DNA of 64,000 nucleotides from Massariosphaeria phaeospora (taxonomy: Eukaryota; Ascomycota; Dothideomycetes; Pleosporales). Location: contig JAADJZ010000004.1 in assembly GCA_011032825.1 (NCBI GenBank), positions 1,550,001 through 1,614,000 of the forward strand, given 5' to 3'. Positions 11,373 through 23,183 of the stretch are shown one piece after another. Both the position numbers and the translations under genes were made by a program. The notes under the pieces are model-generated. The model did no database searches. It saw only the letters and a program-made list of their open reading frames with translations, and was not told the DNA's origin. The number at the start of each line of letters is the position of its first letter. Positions within the stretch are counted from its first letter, which is position 1.

Positions 11373-13372
11373 ATGCAAGCAGTACCGGTCATACCAATAG
11401 CATGCGCAAACTGGACCCAGGGCGCCACAGTTTGTACCAACAAATGCGCCGCCCATTGCGCAGGTTGCAAGTTGGTTTTGGTGAGTGCATAGTGAAATTC
11501 GAGGAAGTCTTCGCTGAACCTCAAAGTATTGTGGACCAGAGTGCCAGAAGGCTCACTGGTCGGAACACAAGAAAGCCTGCAGATCTCCCCTCAGCAAATC
11601 CAAATGGCGTCCGGCTTGGGACCGCGAGAATCGTAGTCCGTCCTGGGCCAGTGGAGATGCTGCTACCAATATCCATAATCCGTTTGGCGCCGCCAAACAT
11701 CTGTGGGGAAATGTGCCAGCTATAGACATCCTTCGGCTAGGACAGAACGAGGGCAACCAGCACGCCGATCGCATTGCTCTACTATTCGCAGGTGAGTGTT
11801 CTCGTCACGTAAACATCTTCTCGTCTGACACGTAATAGCTTCGGGAGATCTCAGGAACGTAGTCAAGACCATCACCCATCTTCCGGAAGACTTTGTATCC
11901 CGTGTTAAACTGACTATCAATGACCGCGAGTTCGAAGTCGTGGCACGAAACATAACTCTTTTGCTCTTTGCGTTCACTTCTCTCGATGATGAACGACCAG
12001 TATCGGAAACCGCCGAGGGTCTTATACATCTGTGGTACTCTGCCTTCCTCCCGAATACCCTTCTTGATTCCGTGAAAGCTAGAGTCGGCTCTCTTGTCAA
12101 GGCTGTGTGTACTGGGATTGCCAACAAAGCGTCGGGAACTCTCCACAAAAAACGTTGGAAGTTCCGCTCCGGAAACACCCTACATCTAAGCCTTCAGAAG
12201 AAGGACTGGCTCCGACTGGGGCAGTTCCTACATCTTCCAGAGGGAATCGGTCTCGAAGAAGCAAGGAGACTACGCTGCGCTACAGTTATGGCCCCTGAGA
12301 GAACGGACTACCGGGAGCGGTGGTACTACAAGGATGCAACGCCATCCATGCGGCTTGCAAAGCATCGATTTCGCGAGGATGGTTTGCTCCTGCCCTTTGG
12401 GCATCCTCGCATTGGGTTCGATACGCCGAATCCGTACGTCCTTAATGTTCCGAACTTGTGAAGAACAATGGCTGAATTTAACAGAACATTCTTCCAGACA
12501 GCGAACTCTTGGCCGATGAACGACAAAGCGGATCCCCTAGATGGGTGGTCGATTGGAGATGTGAACAAGACGTCGCATACGGCTAGCCTTGACGTGTATG
12601 GAAAATTATTCATCTATCTCCGGGACGAGTTCGGAAAGTTTCTCCACCGCCTTAACAGTGGCAAGAGCGACTTCCATTTGCACCGTCTCGATGTGAGAGA
12701 ACTACCTCCCCATCTAAATGCGAATACATACAACAGGATTGAGGTGCGTGCAAAGTCTCCTAGTATCTGCCAAAACGTATCCGTCCTTCATCTAACTTGC
12801 TAGGTTTCCAACATCACCGACGCTGGACCTGCGTACGTCGGAACAGCAAGAACATTAGCTCTGTTGGCCCCTCTGCTACAGACACCCCAACAGAATTCAC
12901 ACGCCACCCTAATTGCATTGTATATGAATGCAACTCCTGCGGTAATCAAAATGGGTTCCCTTCAAGATCAAGCACCCAACATCAAGGTCCTTGGCCTATA
13001 TATGCATCTGAGTCTAGAAGACATTCTAATTCGGCATGAAAGTGCAGCTGCCTATAAGAATTGGGATGCCCGCAATCTGGTAGTTAACGGAGATAAGTTC
13101 TTCAATAGGTAAGTTTTGCGCTCAATATACGAGATGCTATGGTGGTGTATTCTGACGACTGTGGGCTTAGATTCATGGGGATGGAGGCTTTCAGCGTGAT
13201 ATCTGCAGTTCATGATGTTGCCATGAAGAAAACACACACTATTATCGAACCATGGCCGCTTGGGCGAAAGCTTCAGTCGCTACAGGATGGCGCACAGGAA
13301 GAGTTCGACCTTCTTCTAGCGTCCAACTTTACTAGCTTAGAGCGGTATGTGGAGTGGATAAGGACCAAATGA
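11373..13372 (+). CDS. MYND-type zinc finger DUF4470 protein
   Basis: Six exons: 11373-11480, 11527-11791, 11839-12433, 12485-12743, 12804-13108 and 13171-13372. They give 577 residues with every junction in frame and introns of 46-62 nt. Residues about 11-54 form a MYND-like zinc finger: C29-x2-C32, C38-x3-C42, H46, H50-x3-C54, with the first intron inside the finger. The DUF4470 domain follows: AKHLWGNVPAIDIL, NEGN, LFAASGDLRNVVKT, LPEDF, LTINDREFEVVARN and HLWYSAFLP. The long C-terminal part (DIHNKTS-like turn, LDVYGKLFIYLRDEF, HTIIEPWPL near the end) also matches the way this fungal family is built. MYND fingers bind proline-rich peptides in partner proteins; the role of DUF4470 is unknown to me. 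The start was chosen because it opens the finger directly. No upstream in-frame exon is visible. Confidence 0.88.
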
Positions 13373-13503
13373 AGTCGCTATCAGAAAACTTCCACTAAGT
13401 AGCGTTAGCCAGTGTAGCAAAGTACTATGAATTCACACCATGTTGATCACCGAGCACAGACTTTATGAGTTCCAATGGCCATACACTACACTACTTCCAC
13501 ACA

Positions 13504-15757
13504 CTAGAGTTCCGTAGCACCGTACCCCAACCCACCAGCCTTGCCCTCCGTAGTAGCCGGGAAAACCTGAGGCGTCCCCCAGACAGGCAAGTCCGTCGCC
13601 TCCAGCGGATAAGCGACATCTCGCGCGGCGACACCAACCACCAGCGCCATATCCGGCTCAATCTCGACATTCAGCGCGTCCTTCGCAATGCGCCACGTCA
13701 AATTCTCCTTCAAGTACTGCACCACCGCATCGCGGTCACTGACATCGACACCCCTCTTCTCGAGCTCATTGCTGAGCAGCACGATACCGGTAACGAGCAG
13801 GCCAGCGTCGGACTGCGTTTTGCAGTTGGCACACGCGTTGGCGTTGCTGTTGCTCAGCACGTTGACGGTGCCGACGCGCTGCTCCGACATGAACCACTCG
13901 GAGCTCTGCGCGGGCGGCTCGCCGAGGAATAGGTGGATGCCCCAGGTGCCCGGGACAGCGAAGCTCTTGACGCGCACGAACGCGCGCCATTCGACGGACT
14001 GGATGGGCTTGAGGGCGCTGCTGGCGACGGCAGTGTCGGACTCGGCGGACTCGGCGTCAGGACCGCCGTGTCTGGCGGCCATGGCGGGCGCGACTTGGTG
14101 GATTTTCTTGACCACCTTGGGTTTGGCATAGAGCTCGTTGACCTGGGCAGTGGCGAATTTCTTCATCTTAATGTTGTCGGTGCGCAGGTCAAAGGGCGTC
14201 TCGGGATAGTAGTAGCCGTTGTCGAACGTGCTCTTCAGGTCCTTGGTGTCGTTAGCGATCCAGTAATCGGCCGTGTCGTGGCTTGGAGAGGTGTGCCAGG
14301 GCTGGAGTTGCGACTCGCCGTCTTCCCAGGTGCCCGAGGCGGCATTCGCTCTATCGGTGTATGATTTTGTTCTCTCGATCTTGATGTCTTGGTAGTGCAT
14401 GGCTTGCCAGATGGCAGCCAAGCGATCGATGTGGCAGTGGAGGAGCCTGGGGCCATTAGTTCAAAGCACGGTCTTGAGCTTTTGTAGTGGGTTTGCGTAC
14501 CAGAATAGCGGATCGAAAGAGCTTGCCTGGACTTCTGTTAAGTTTCCCTCGGGCGATTTGGCAACCATTTTATGATGTTCGGGGAACTGTTTGAAGTTCT
14601 TGAAATCGTCGTCCTGAGTACCAGAGTAATCTATACATAAGTCAGCCTGCATCTACATGGTTGCTCATTCGGATTATCCTACTGTGTACGAAGTTATGCC
14701 ATACCTCAACAGAGTCGTAATTCGCATCCGGGCCGCCATTCCATGCTAGACACAGTCAGCGTCACGTCCTGTAACGACACGTAAAGATATACCTTGAGTT
14801 GAAAACTCGGCAAAGTCGTGCACTGAAGTTAGCAAACTGTAGGCCCTTTCCTTATAGTCGTCTCCGACGGTCTGCAACTGTGCGTTTGCAATTTCCGGCC
14901 TGCTCACGCCATTCTCATCTGGGCAGCGCTTCGATTCATGCACCAAGTTCTCGTCCTAGATGACGAACGTGTTAGTAATGTTTGAGGGAAGCGGAGACGA
15001 GGTCTTCTTTACCTTCCACTGGTTCCATTCCATCTTTTCGACTATAATATTCCATGCATAATCGGAAGTAAACTTGTAGGAGTAGAATGGGTTATGCTTG
15101 AGGGTAATCGTTTCCTTTTGTCCCTCAGACTTGCCAGGGACAATGACATCAAGGGTGTCTTGTCGCACCACCTGTGGAAGAGAGGAGTCCTTGTTGAAGT
15201 CCCAATATCTGGTATCAACCATCAGCCTACCAACTCTTCGTTGGGAACAGACTACTCACGGCAAGCGGATGAAGTCAAGAACGGCCTCATAGGCTTGTTT
15301 CGGATATCCGGTGGCCTCGTTGACGATATCAAGCGCATACTGGTAGATGATCTGCTCGTAGAGCAGGAGGTATGGACGATGCCACGGAACGAACAGGACG
15401 CTTCGGTGGGTGCAGTATCCGGAGGTCCCGACTACAAGTTTCTCTGGATCTTCCTGCCAGGGAACGTAAGGCACACCGTGGACACCTGTAGACCTTTATT
15501 AGATGAGTGTGACGGTCAAACCCGCTCTTTTAAACGCGTATACCTGTCACTTGAAAGTAGCTGGTGCCTAGTTTGGCATCAATGTCTTTGGTCTCACACC
15601 CATCTTTCTGCCAGGCAAGTAGAGCCTGAGCGTACAGTGCAAAGGCAAAGTCGTTTTGTTGTAGCACTGCCAGCGGAAGGCGCTTCCCCGGGCGTGTGGT
15701 TCCATCAGGATTCACTATTCCAGTAATGGGTGTGGGTGAAGGAATGATAGGAGCCAT
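13504..15757 (-). CDS. Tyrosinase (type-3 copper polyphenol oxidase)
   Basis: Seven exons on the minus strand: 15757-15544, 15485-15260, 15208-15013, 14955-14793, 14745-14683, 14630-14501 and 14446-13504. They give 644 residues with all phases consistent. The enzyme hydroxylates monophenols and oxidises diphenols to quinones, as in melanin formation. CuA ligands visible are H74 (GVHGVPYVPW), H98 and H107 (CTHRSVLFVPWHRPY). C96-x-H98 is the usual Cys-His thioether pair. CuB ligands are H283 and H287 (VWHNFVHNYSG) and H334 in DPLFWLLHCHID, the PROSITE-type second copper signature. The C-terminal third is the lid/pro domain typical of fungal tyrosinases. No signal peptide is seen, consistent with an intracellular fungal tyrosinase. 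A tempting donor (GTATGG at 14704) would remove both CuB histidines. Reading through to GTAGGA at 14682 restores them and keeps the frame, so I chose that. Confidence 0.93.
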
Positions 15758-17437
15758 TTCGGGCTAGTTGTAACGTGCGCCGGAATACAACTTGAACTTG
15801 ATTGTGTTTCGATATTGCTGTCAGGGCGGTCCAAGTATTTATGTTTAATTCGAGCTCTAGAAGACGTGGGGCAAGCGGTCTCGGCTACTCCAGAATTCCT
15901 CCTTACCTCAAGAACACGGTGATACGGCGCTCGTCAGCTCAGTTCTGCGCGCCACACTACCCAAACGCATGATTGCTACCCCTCTTTTCGCATGTGGACT
16001 GAACTACTTCTAGGTGGCACACGCATGCGCAGCTGAGCAGACCCTAGATGTGTAGGCGGTTACGAAGAAGCATCGGCCATAGCTCTTTTTAAGTTGACGA
16101 AAAGCCACCTGATATGAAGGTGTGGTGGGTGTGGTAAAGCGAATGGCCCAAACGACAACGTGCGATCTTTCAACTGGCGAGACTCGTGCGATCGGCGCGA
16201 CGGGGTGCATAGCTGCATCTTAGAGCGCAGCTTAAGCGAGGCCACAGTAAAGCCACAGCTGAGAGAACCATAGCTATCATAATCTAGAACACTTGTCAGC
16301 CAGCCCGCGATGATAGTTTTCGGAGTAGAGGATAACCTACTACCGCTACCGACATATTGATATATTGGACGGGCCATAAGAAAAACAAACCATTTCTCCC
16401 AGGCTTAGCCTCTGGTCGGGACAACCGAGACAGCTCCTCCAGCTCCTTAGACCTCACATTGTGTGTGAATCCAGTCAGCCTCTACCCTTTTTCGTATCGA
16501 CCGCGCTGGATCCGCATATTGCTGTTTCTCTAGGAACGTCGATAATTGCCCTTGGAGAGAGGACTTCGGGTTCCTAAGCGAGGTGCGGATATAACCGTGC
16601 GGAGAGCCTTTGGAGTCCGGGCTCCAAAGAGAAGGTACTGGTGGAAGGCGGGACTGAAGAGAGATTGATAGTCTTCGTCCTGATATCTAGTCTTTGTCCT
16701 GATGGCCGCGCATCGGATCGATCGTGCGAGAAGTGACCCCGAATCCGAACCGGTGCCCGTGCCTTGCCCGCGTCGGCCTAGTGGGGCGCCGTGCCATTGG
16801 ATCTGCAGAGTAGCTCACCTCTTGACTACAAACAAAACGGGGCGTTGCTGTTCGACACTACACACAGAGCGGGGCGTTACTCTTCGAAACATTCAGCATT
16901 CATTTGTTATGAACGCACTTCTTACAAACCTCATCTGTCGGCCGATACATGAAGCCCGACCGTTTCCGCCACCCGCCGGGCACACCTTCCGCCCGCAGCC
17001 GCAATGGGGGTCTGTCAGCGAGTCCTGCAGCGAAGTCGTTCGAAATGCTTTGTGTACGCAGGCTTTCGTACGCACTCGCTTCTTATATAGTACGCCCTGA
17101 ACATGGGATATATACGCCCGTGTCGATCTGGGCTTGCTCTATCTGAACGAACCCGCGTTATTATTCCCCTCAAATCTGCTCAAGGCATCGCCCCAACAGC
17201 TAGATGCATCCACTAATCTTGATTATACCTACTCGGTCCCTGTGTCAATATAAATCATACTTCACATTTCCAACCAATTCCTTCCGTTGCGGGGTTTACG
17301 GAAACAAAAATTACGCCCCAGACAAGCACGATCCGTCGTTTCACGGAACTTGTGCACTATCGTCCGATATAAAGATACCATCATTTCCTATTTAACAATG
17401 CGCTCGTTAGTCTTGAAGATCTCAACTCACTACTACC
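15758..17437. other. Divergent intergenic region
   Basis: Separates the tyrosinase promoter from the carboxylesterase promoter. A near-duplicate sequence, CGGGGCGTT followed by a CT-rich TTCGA, occurs at about 16839 and again at about 16870 (31 bp apart). No supported gene. Confidence 0.45.
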
Positions 17438-19004
17438 ATGGCTATCTTTACGGTTCTTCTATTCGGCTTTCTCCACGTTCGAGGAATTACTGCTGGTCTG
17501 ACTATCAAGACATCGTCGGGGGTAGTCACAGGTTTCGTTAATAACACCACGCCTAATGTTTCCCAGTATCTTGGAATTCCATTCGCTGAACCTCCAACTG
17601 GGCCCTTGCGATGGCTTCCGGCTGTACCCAAATCTGGGAATGCGCCCATCGATGCAACAGCCTTTGGCAACAACTGTCCGCAGTTCATATCTAGCCAGGC
17701 TACTGTCAACTCCGAAGATGCCACGGGATTCATGACGCCGAATAACTTCGGTGAAGATTGCCTGTCTGTCTCGATATGGGCGCCGAAGGGCGCCTGCGAC
17801 AAGACTAGCTCACTGCCCGTGGTAGCTTGGCTTTACGGTGGAGGGTTCGCCGAGGGAGGTGCAAACGTGCCTTATCAAAACCCAGCTCGATGGATCGAGA
17901 GAAGCCAGAAGCACATTGTAGTGTCGATCAAGTAAGTCGTTCCATTCCCCTAACCACCGGAACAATCGTTAACCGCCCATAAGCTATCGCGTCAGCATTA
18001 TGGGCTTCCCAAATGCCGCCGGACTGAAAGCCGACGAACAGAACCTCGGGTTCTTGGATCAGCGCGCTGGAGTGGAGTGGATCAAGCAGAATATCGCGAA
18101 CTTTGGTGGCGATCCGGAGCGCATCACTCTGTGGGGGCAGTCTGCGGGAGCTATGTCCACCGATTATTTCAACTTCGCATATCCCGAGGACCCCATTGTG
18201 AAGGGACTGATCATGAGCTCTGGAACGGCTCAAATCCAGGGATTCTTTACTGACGGATCCAATCATTCTACCTTCAGCTACGTCGCGGCGCATTTCGGAT
18301 GCGGCAATCTCACCGCGGAAGCGGAGCTGGACTGCCTGAGGAAAATAGATCACAACGCTATCAGCGCGTTGATAAAAGAGCACTATGACATGGGGGCCAC
18401 GCCGCTGCTCGCTTTCGTGGCGACCATCGACAACACCACAACGTTCGCCAACTACACCGAAAGAGCTCTACAAGGCAAATACAGCAAACTGCCGGCTATC
18501 GTGACCACCAACACCGACGAAGGCGAATCCATGGTTCTTCCGTACGATCGCGTCAACGGCGTGAACCAAACCGAAGCAGACGCAGTCACACTCGGCCTCT
18601 TCCTCTGTCCCGCAGTGCAAACAACAAAAGACCGCTACGCCTCCGACGCCCTCACCTTCCGCTGGCTCTACGGCGGAAACTTCACGAACGTCTCCCCGCA
18701 GTGGTGGGAAGGTGCGTATCACACTTCCGACATGCCGCAGATTTTCGGGACTGCGGAATTGCTGAGAGGCCCGTCGACGCCATTCGAGGTCAAGGTTTCG
18801 GAGCAGATGCAGGACTACTTCCTCGCGTTTGCAAAGGACCCGGTGGATGGCTTGCCGAAGCTGGGGTGGAATGCGTATGAGCCGGAGGGTGATGCGCTTT
18901 TGATTGGAAGAGATGGTGTTGTGAGCCAGCCTATCGCGCAGGCGAAGCTCGAGGCAGGGTGTGATGGGCTGAATGTTGTTCCTGGTGCGCTACCGCCACC
19001 GTAA
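17438..19004 (+). CDS. Secreted type-B carboxylesterase/lipase
   Basis: Two exons, 17438-17931 and 17984-19004; the 52-nt intron splits the Asn codon of SINYRVSIMGFP. The product is 504 residues. An N-terminal hydrophobic signal peptide (about residues 1-20) predicts secretion. The alpha/beta-hydrolase fold of the cholinesterase/type-B lipase family is clear. GVVTGF and YLGIPFAEPPTGPLRW come first, then EDCLSVSIW, then the oxyanion-hole segment YGGGFAEGG. The nucleophile is in GQSAG (S218). The acid is likely E344 in TDEGESM and the base H411 in AYHTSDMPQIFG. Several N-x-S/T sites fit a glycosylated extracellular enzyme. Natural substrates of such fungal enzymes are esters or lipids and cannot be fixed from sequence. 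Length is slightly short for the family (about 520-560) but the core is complete. Confidence 0.92.
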
Positions 19005-19210
19005 AGAGGTGTGTTTTACTTGTAACTTTCTTTGCATATATTGATGAAAGAGAATTAGCTTCAAGACTATTGATTCGAGAAATCTCCGATCGTTGGAAGG
19101 AAAATACGCTGGGAAGCGTAGAATATTCGTGGAATAAGATGAGTTGCAGTGAACCTAAGCATCTGACCTCTGAGAATCAGTAGCATCTTTTCGCCACCCG
19201 TCGCGACCAT

Positions 19211-20743
19211 TCACATAGCCAACCAATCCTCCTCGTCATACTCCTCGATTTGCTTATTCCCATACCTCTCCATCAGCTCACTCCCATGCTGTGCCTTTCC
19301 AATATTTTTGAAGACCTGCATTGTGATTTTCGAAAGCCTCCAGCTTCCAATTGCGAACCACAATTGTCTGAGATTTTGCTGTTCATTAAAGTCCTCGTAC
19401 GAAGGCTTCTCAAGGTCCTCGTCGGAAGAGTCTATATCTCCTATCAAATGTTGCCCGGAAGCAGCGTACTTAATCTCAAACTGGAACCCACTATGCTGGA
19501 GCTCACACGTTAGATCGGCCGTCTCGAGTACGGGCATATGCACTGCTGCTTTGGCGAAACTGAGTAGGAAGGGCTCGAGCGTGTCCTGGTCGGGCTTGGT
19601 GCGGAATATCTTCCAGTAGTAGTCTCCCGACGGCGGAGCTTCTCGTGTATCTCCTCCTTCTTCATCCTCGTTTCTGGGTGCTGTACCGGTGAAGTACCAG
19701 CCACCAGATGGAGTCTGCATGTCGAAATCTACCTTCAACATCTTCAAGTGGGGCCAGGTTGGCGCTAGGCTTGTGGGTACCGCGTCATAGGGCCAGAACA
19801 GACTAGAGTCGAAGACGCCGTGGATATCGAGGGAGGTGAGGTTGTAGGACAGGATTCGCAATGAGGCGCTGAGAGGGTCGTGGGTGAAGTTCTCGGGAAG
19901 AAGGTCCTCGACTGGGTGATTCTGATCGGATTTGCAGAAATGCTGAAAATTAACATTGGCGATCTTTAACGATGGCAGATGACACCGTTCAAATGCTTGC
20001 GCACATGCATATCGGTTGGCACGGCGGATTCCGTGACTGTTCTTATCCGCATCGTTAAACCCAACTTGTATTTCTTGAATTTTACGGACTTTGGACCCGA
20101 GATCACCTGCCACATGGGGATGCATATTCCGTTCTCGCTCGCCAACAATTCTTAGCACACTGATGTTGTTAAGAACGGGCAGCTCGTCCGCTCGAAGCAA
20201 CTCGATAAAAGAGTCCTCGTAACGCCGTTCGAAGATGTCCCTCTGCTTGACAGCCTCGTAATTATCGTTGTCATTCTTCTGTCTTTCGAGACTGCGGTGG
20301 TTGCGATCCTTAGGTGAAAACGGTGCTCTAATTCGGAGAACAATCATGCGCTGTCGGGCGCCGCTGTCCCACGAGGATAAGACTGAGAAGAGGCGCTGAA
20401 TTGCTCGCGTGAAGGTTTCATTGTTGAGTCGTCTGTCATGCTCGTCCTCCACAAGCCCACAGACCTCGTCAGGATAGTCATCAAGGACAACTTGCAGTTC
20501 CAGATGGCCGACCCAGAGTCTGCGGTTGCCGGTAGCGATCGCTTCGAAATGTTCAAGATCGGTACTTTCAAGAATAAGTTTGTGAAAGGTCTTTTGCTCT
20601 ATCGCTTCTTTCCAACTGCGAGATATTGTAGCATATCGTGCTAGATTTGAGTGTGTCTCATATACGAGTACACCAGGGCCGGTTGCGTACTCAAGTAGGT
20701 TTGACGCGATCTGGTTCACTAGCTCCTGTGGCAGCTTTTCCAT
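19211..20743 (-). CDS. F-box-like protein (DUF6546-type)
   Basis: Single exon on the minus strand, 510 residues from the preferred ATG at 20743. An in-frame ATG at 20791 would add 16 residues (MHDNFFFIIERFRGAV), but the F-box normally begins close to the start, as in MEKLPQELVNQIASNLLEY. After the F-box comes a long region with the layout of large fungal F-box families: ARYATISRSWKEAIEQKTF, then repeated beta/alpha segments with RLFSVLSSWD and MIVLRIRAP. It ends with a conserved tail (LRQLWFAIGSWRLSK, IEEYDEEDW). F-box proteins recruit substrates to SCF ubiquitin ligases through Skp1. The target here is unknown. The family name DUF6546 is from memory of similar architecture and is less certain than the F-box call. 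Confidence 0.75.
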   Translation of the reverse strand: MEKLPQELVNQIASNLLEYATGPGVLVYETHSNLARYATISRSWKEAIEQKTFHKLILESTDLEHFEAIATGNRRLWVGHLELQVVLDDYPDEVCGLVEDEHDRRLNNETFTRAIQRLFSVLSSWDSGARQRMIVLRIRAPFSPKDRNHRSLERQKNDNDNYEAVKQRDIFERRYEDSFIELLRADELPVLNNISVLRIVGERERNMHPHVAGDLGSKVRKIQEIQVGFNDADKNSHGIRRANRYACAQAFERCHLPSLKIANVNFQHFCKSDQNHPVEDLLPENFTHDPLSASLRILSYNLTSLDIHGVFDSSLFWPYDAVPTSLAPTWPHLKMLKVDFDMQTPSGGWYFTGTAPRNEDEEGGDTREAPPSGDYYWKIFRTKPDQDTLEPFLLSFAKAAVHMPVLETADLTCELQHSGFQFEIKYAASGQHLIGDIDSSDEDLEKPSYEDFNEQQNLRQLWFAIGSWRLSKITMQVFKNIGKAQHGSELMERYGNKQIEEYDEEDWLAM

Positions 20744-20791
20744 CACGGCACCACGGAATCGTTCTATAATGAAGAAGAAGTTATCGTGCAA

Positions 20792-21869
20792 ACGGTGATG
20801 GTGTGGGGAATCTTGGTGTTGTTACAGAAGAAGTGGCGGTGCGGGGAAGTTTGCTAGTCCATTTTTGGCCTTTACATAGCTGGTCCTCGGGACGGGACTT
20901 AACGTAATCTCCGCGCCGAAGCTTCGACATCCTTTCACCATCTCTCCGGTGCTCTGGAGTCTACTATGGCTGGTCTAGCAATGTTTATAGAGAATGACGG
21001 ATTTAAAGCGAACAGTTCGGCACATTTGGCTGTCATAACATCGAATTGGCATATGTGAAATGTTTGGTTAGTAGTGACAAGTCGTTCTTACTCAACCAGT
21101 ACCCATGAGGCTTCGAATACGACTGTCAACGTTTTCATCTCCCTAAAACACAAGGTCGTTGCATGTTCATGTGACGAGGTCTATCTATCTTTCCTCTTCC
21201 TAATCCTTGTGTTACAGTTCAACACCAATGGATGGTGACAATCGCGCGCATCGTTGTTAAAATGTCTAGTGCGGTGCAAGAAGCATTCTCTTCCAATCCC
21301 GCAAAAATGCAAGAAGAATTTTTTAGTCTGGGAGCTGGGTAAAGCAGCGTGATCCAGTGGGTTTCCTTGGCCAGCGTCAAGTTGTCTGTAATACCTAACT
21401 TCTCAGCAATCTTTCGGAACGAGAGACAGTTTGGCGGACTAAAAGCCGGCTTTGTGGAGGATAAGCTGCATATTACCCCCGCACCCGTATACTAACAGAA
21501 CGGATAAGACTTGATATTGCGTGACGCCGTTTCGCAATGGCTAAGATAAATTACGTCGGTGTTTGGTTGGATGCCGGCGAATACAGTTATGGCCCTCGCT
21601 TAGGTACCGGTACCAGGAAAGACCGAAAAGGCCGAACATCGCAATCGTGCGTTGTTATAGGAATAGCGTGGTGAGGTGGACTGCATGTTAGGATTCTTTA
21701 CTGCTCCGTGGGCTGCTATATCTTTCTCCTCACCCCAATCAACTACTGTTCGAAACTTCACCTTCGGAGGAGAGCTGTTGAAACCCCAGGGCCTCACGAT
21801 AGCAATCATCCATCCCGTACACTTGGCATAAGACGCCACTACCTGCCTAGCAACACCAAGTCCCTCACC
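20792..21869. other. Divergent intergenic region
   Basis: Promoter space between the F-box gene (minus) and the methyltransferase gene (plus). The upstream in-frame extension of the methyltransferase from 21708 has no conserved features. No other gene seen. Confidence 0.45.
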
Positions 21870-22790
21870 ATGCCGAACGCTATAGTGGGGTTAAAAGAGA
21901 AAACTTTCACTGCTTACACGCCCGCCCAAGGCGCTCATTATGCAAATAGCCGCCCCGACTATCATCCCGACCTTTATCGATCGGTCTTAGATCATCATCG
22001 CTCGACGGCGGGCAATTTTACGACCGTAATTGATGTAGGATGTGGTCCTGGTCTTGCGACACGTCAGTTGGCTCTGCATTTCGATCATGCCGTCGGCCTG
22101 GATCCGTCTGAGGGTATGCTAAGTACGGCACGATCACTGGGTGGCGTTACATCGACGTCCGAACCGATCCAATATCAGCGCTCCGCAGCCGAGGACCTAG
22201 AAACAATTAGTGAGGGTAGCGTGGATCTCATCACTATCGCCAACGCCGCGCACTGGTTCGATATGCCTCGTTTCTGGGTCAGCGCTGCGCGCGCTCTGAA
22301 GCCGGGTGGCACCGTCGCAATATGGGGCCCTGGTGAAATCCGAGCGCATCCCGATATGCCAAATGCAGACGCTATTCAGAACGCAATGGAAAAGCACCGT
22401 GACGATCATCTGTTACCGTACTTCGAGCCCGGAAACTGGATGACGCGGGGCCGGTATGTTGATCTCCCACTACCGTGGACGCTGGATCAGCCTGTGGAAG
22501 ACTTCCAGGAGAGCCAGTTTGTGAGAAAGGATTGGGTCCCTGAGGAGCCGTTCTTCGCAGTTGACGTTGAGATGAGCCTCGATCAGTGGGAGAAGATAAC
22601 CGCGACGAGTAGCCCGGAGACACGATGGCGCCAGGCAAACCCAGATCTGGCTGGGACAGAGAGAGATATCGTGAAAGTGTTGAGGAAAACGGTTGAACGA
22701 CTACAGCAGGAGGCCGGAGTGGAAGCTGGGAAAGAAAAAGTGAAAGGGACGGTGCTTGGCATATTGTTGATGTTTAAGAAAAGAGTCTAG
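21870..22790 (+). CDS. SAM-dependent methyltransferase, trans-aconitate-type
   Basis: Single exon, 306 residues. The start at 21870 (TCACCATGCC) places the typical N-terminus FTAYTPAQGAHYANSRPDY right after the Met; an upstream in-frame ATG at 21708 adds only unconserved sequence. This is a class I methyltransferase (Methyltransf_11). Motif I is VIDVGCGPGLATRQL (about residues 50-64), motif II the acidic GLDPSEGML, then VDLITIANAAHWFD and the post-motif ALKPGGTVAIWGPG. FxxYxxxRPxY together with AAHWFD is typical of the fungal family annotated as trans-aconitate 3-methyltransferase or Crg1-like (cantharidin resistance). The substrate is therefore likely a small carboxylic acid, by family inference only. 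Cytosolic; no signal or membrane segment. Confidence 0.85.
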   Translation: MPNAIVGLKEKTFTAYTPAQGAHYANSRPDYHPDLYRSVLDHHRSTAGNFTTVIDVGCGPGLATRQLALHFDHAVGLDPSEGMLSTARSLGGVTSTSEPIQYQRSAAEDLETISEGSVDLITIANAAHWFDMPRFWVSAARALKPGGTVAIWGPGEIRAHPDMPNADAIQNAMEKHRDDHLLPYFEPGNWMTRGRYVDLPLPWTLDQPVEDFQESQFVRKDWVPEEPFFAVDVEMSLDQWEKITATSSPETRWRQANPDLAGTERDIVKVLRKTVERLQQEAGVEAGKEKVKGTVLGILLMFKKRV

Positions 22791-23183
22791 TCGTCTCAGT
22801 AGGTCAGTGGGCCAGTGGGTCAGAAAGTGATAGCCGCTCTGAGGATGGAAGACGGCCTGGTTATCGTAACCGCCCAATGCAATCACTATTCGGATCGTCG
22901 AATTCATCAGATAACCCGAGGAGTGGGTTTGAACGTGATTATGTGCATTGCGGGGTAGGATGCTGCTGTTCATATGTGCTGGGACACTCTATGGACAGCG
23001 ATATCCTTGTGGAGAAGAATAGGTTTGGAGAGCTTCGGACTCTGTTGCGTTGTAATGTGTGGTACGATAGGGAAAGGGTTTAGAGATGACCTCAGCGGAA
23101 ATGCCTTTTCACGCTAGAGCTAGCTAGGCTTAGAGGCTCGGCTTTTCTTCGGCGTTGCTTGGAACCTCGAAACTCATCGAATC
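22791..23183. other. Short intergenic region
   Basis: 393 bases between two plus-strand genes. Nothing recognisable beyond the presumed terminator and promoter. Confidence 0.5.
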
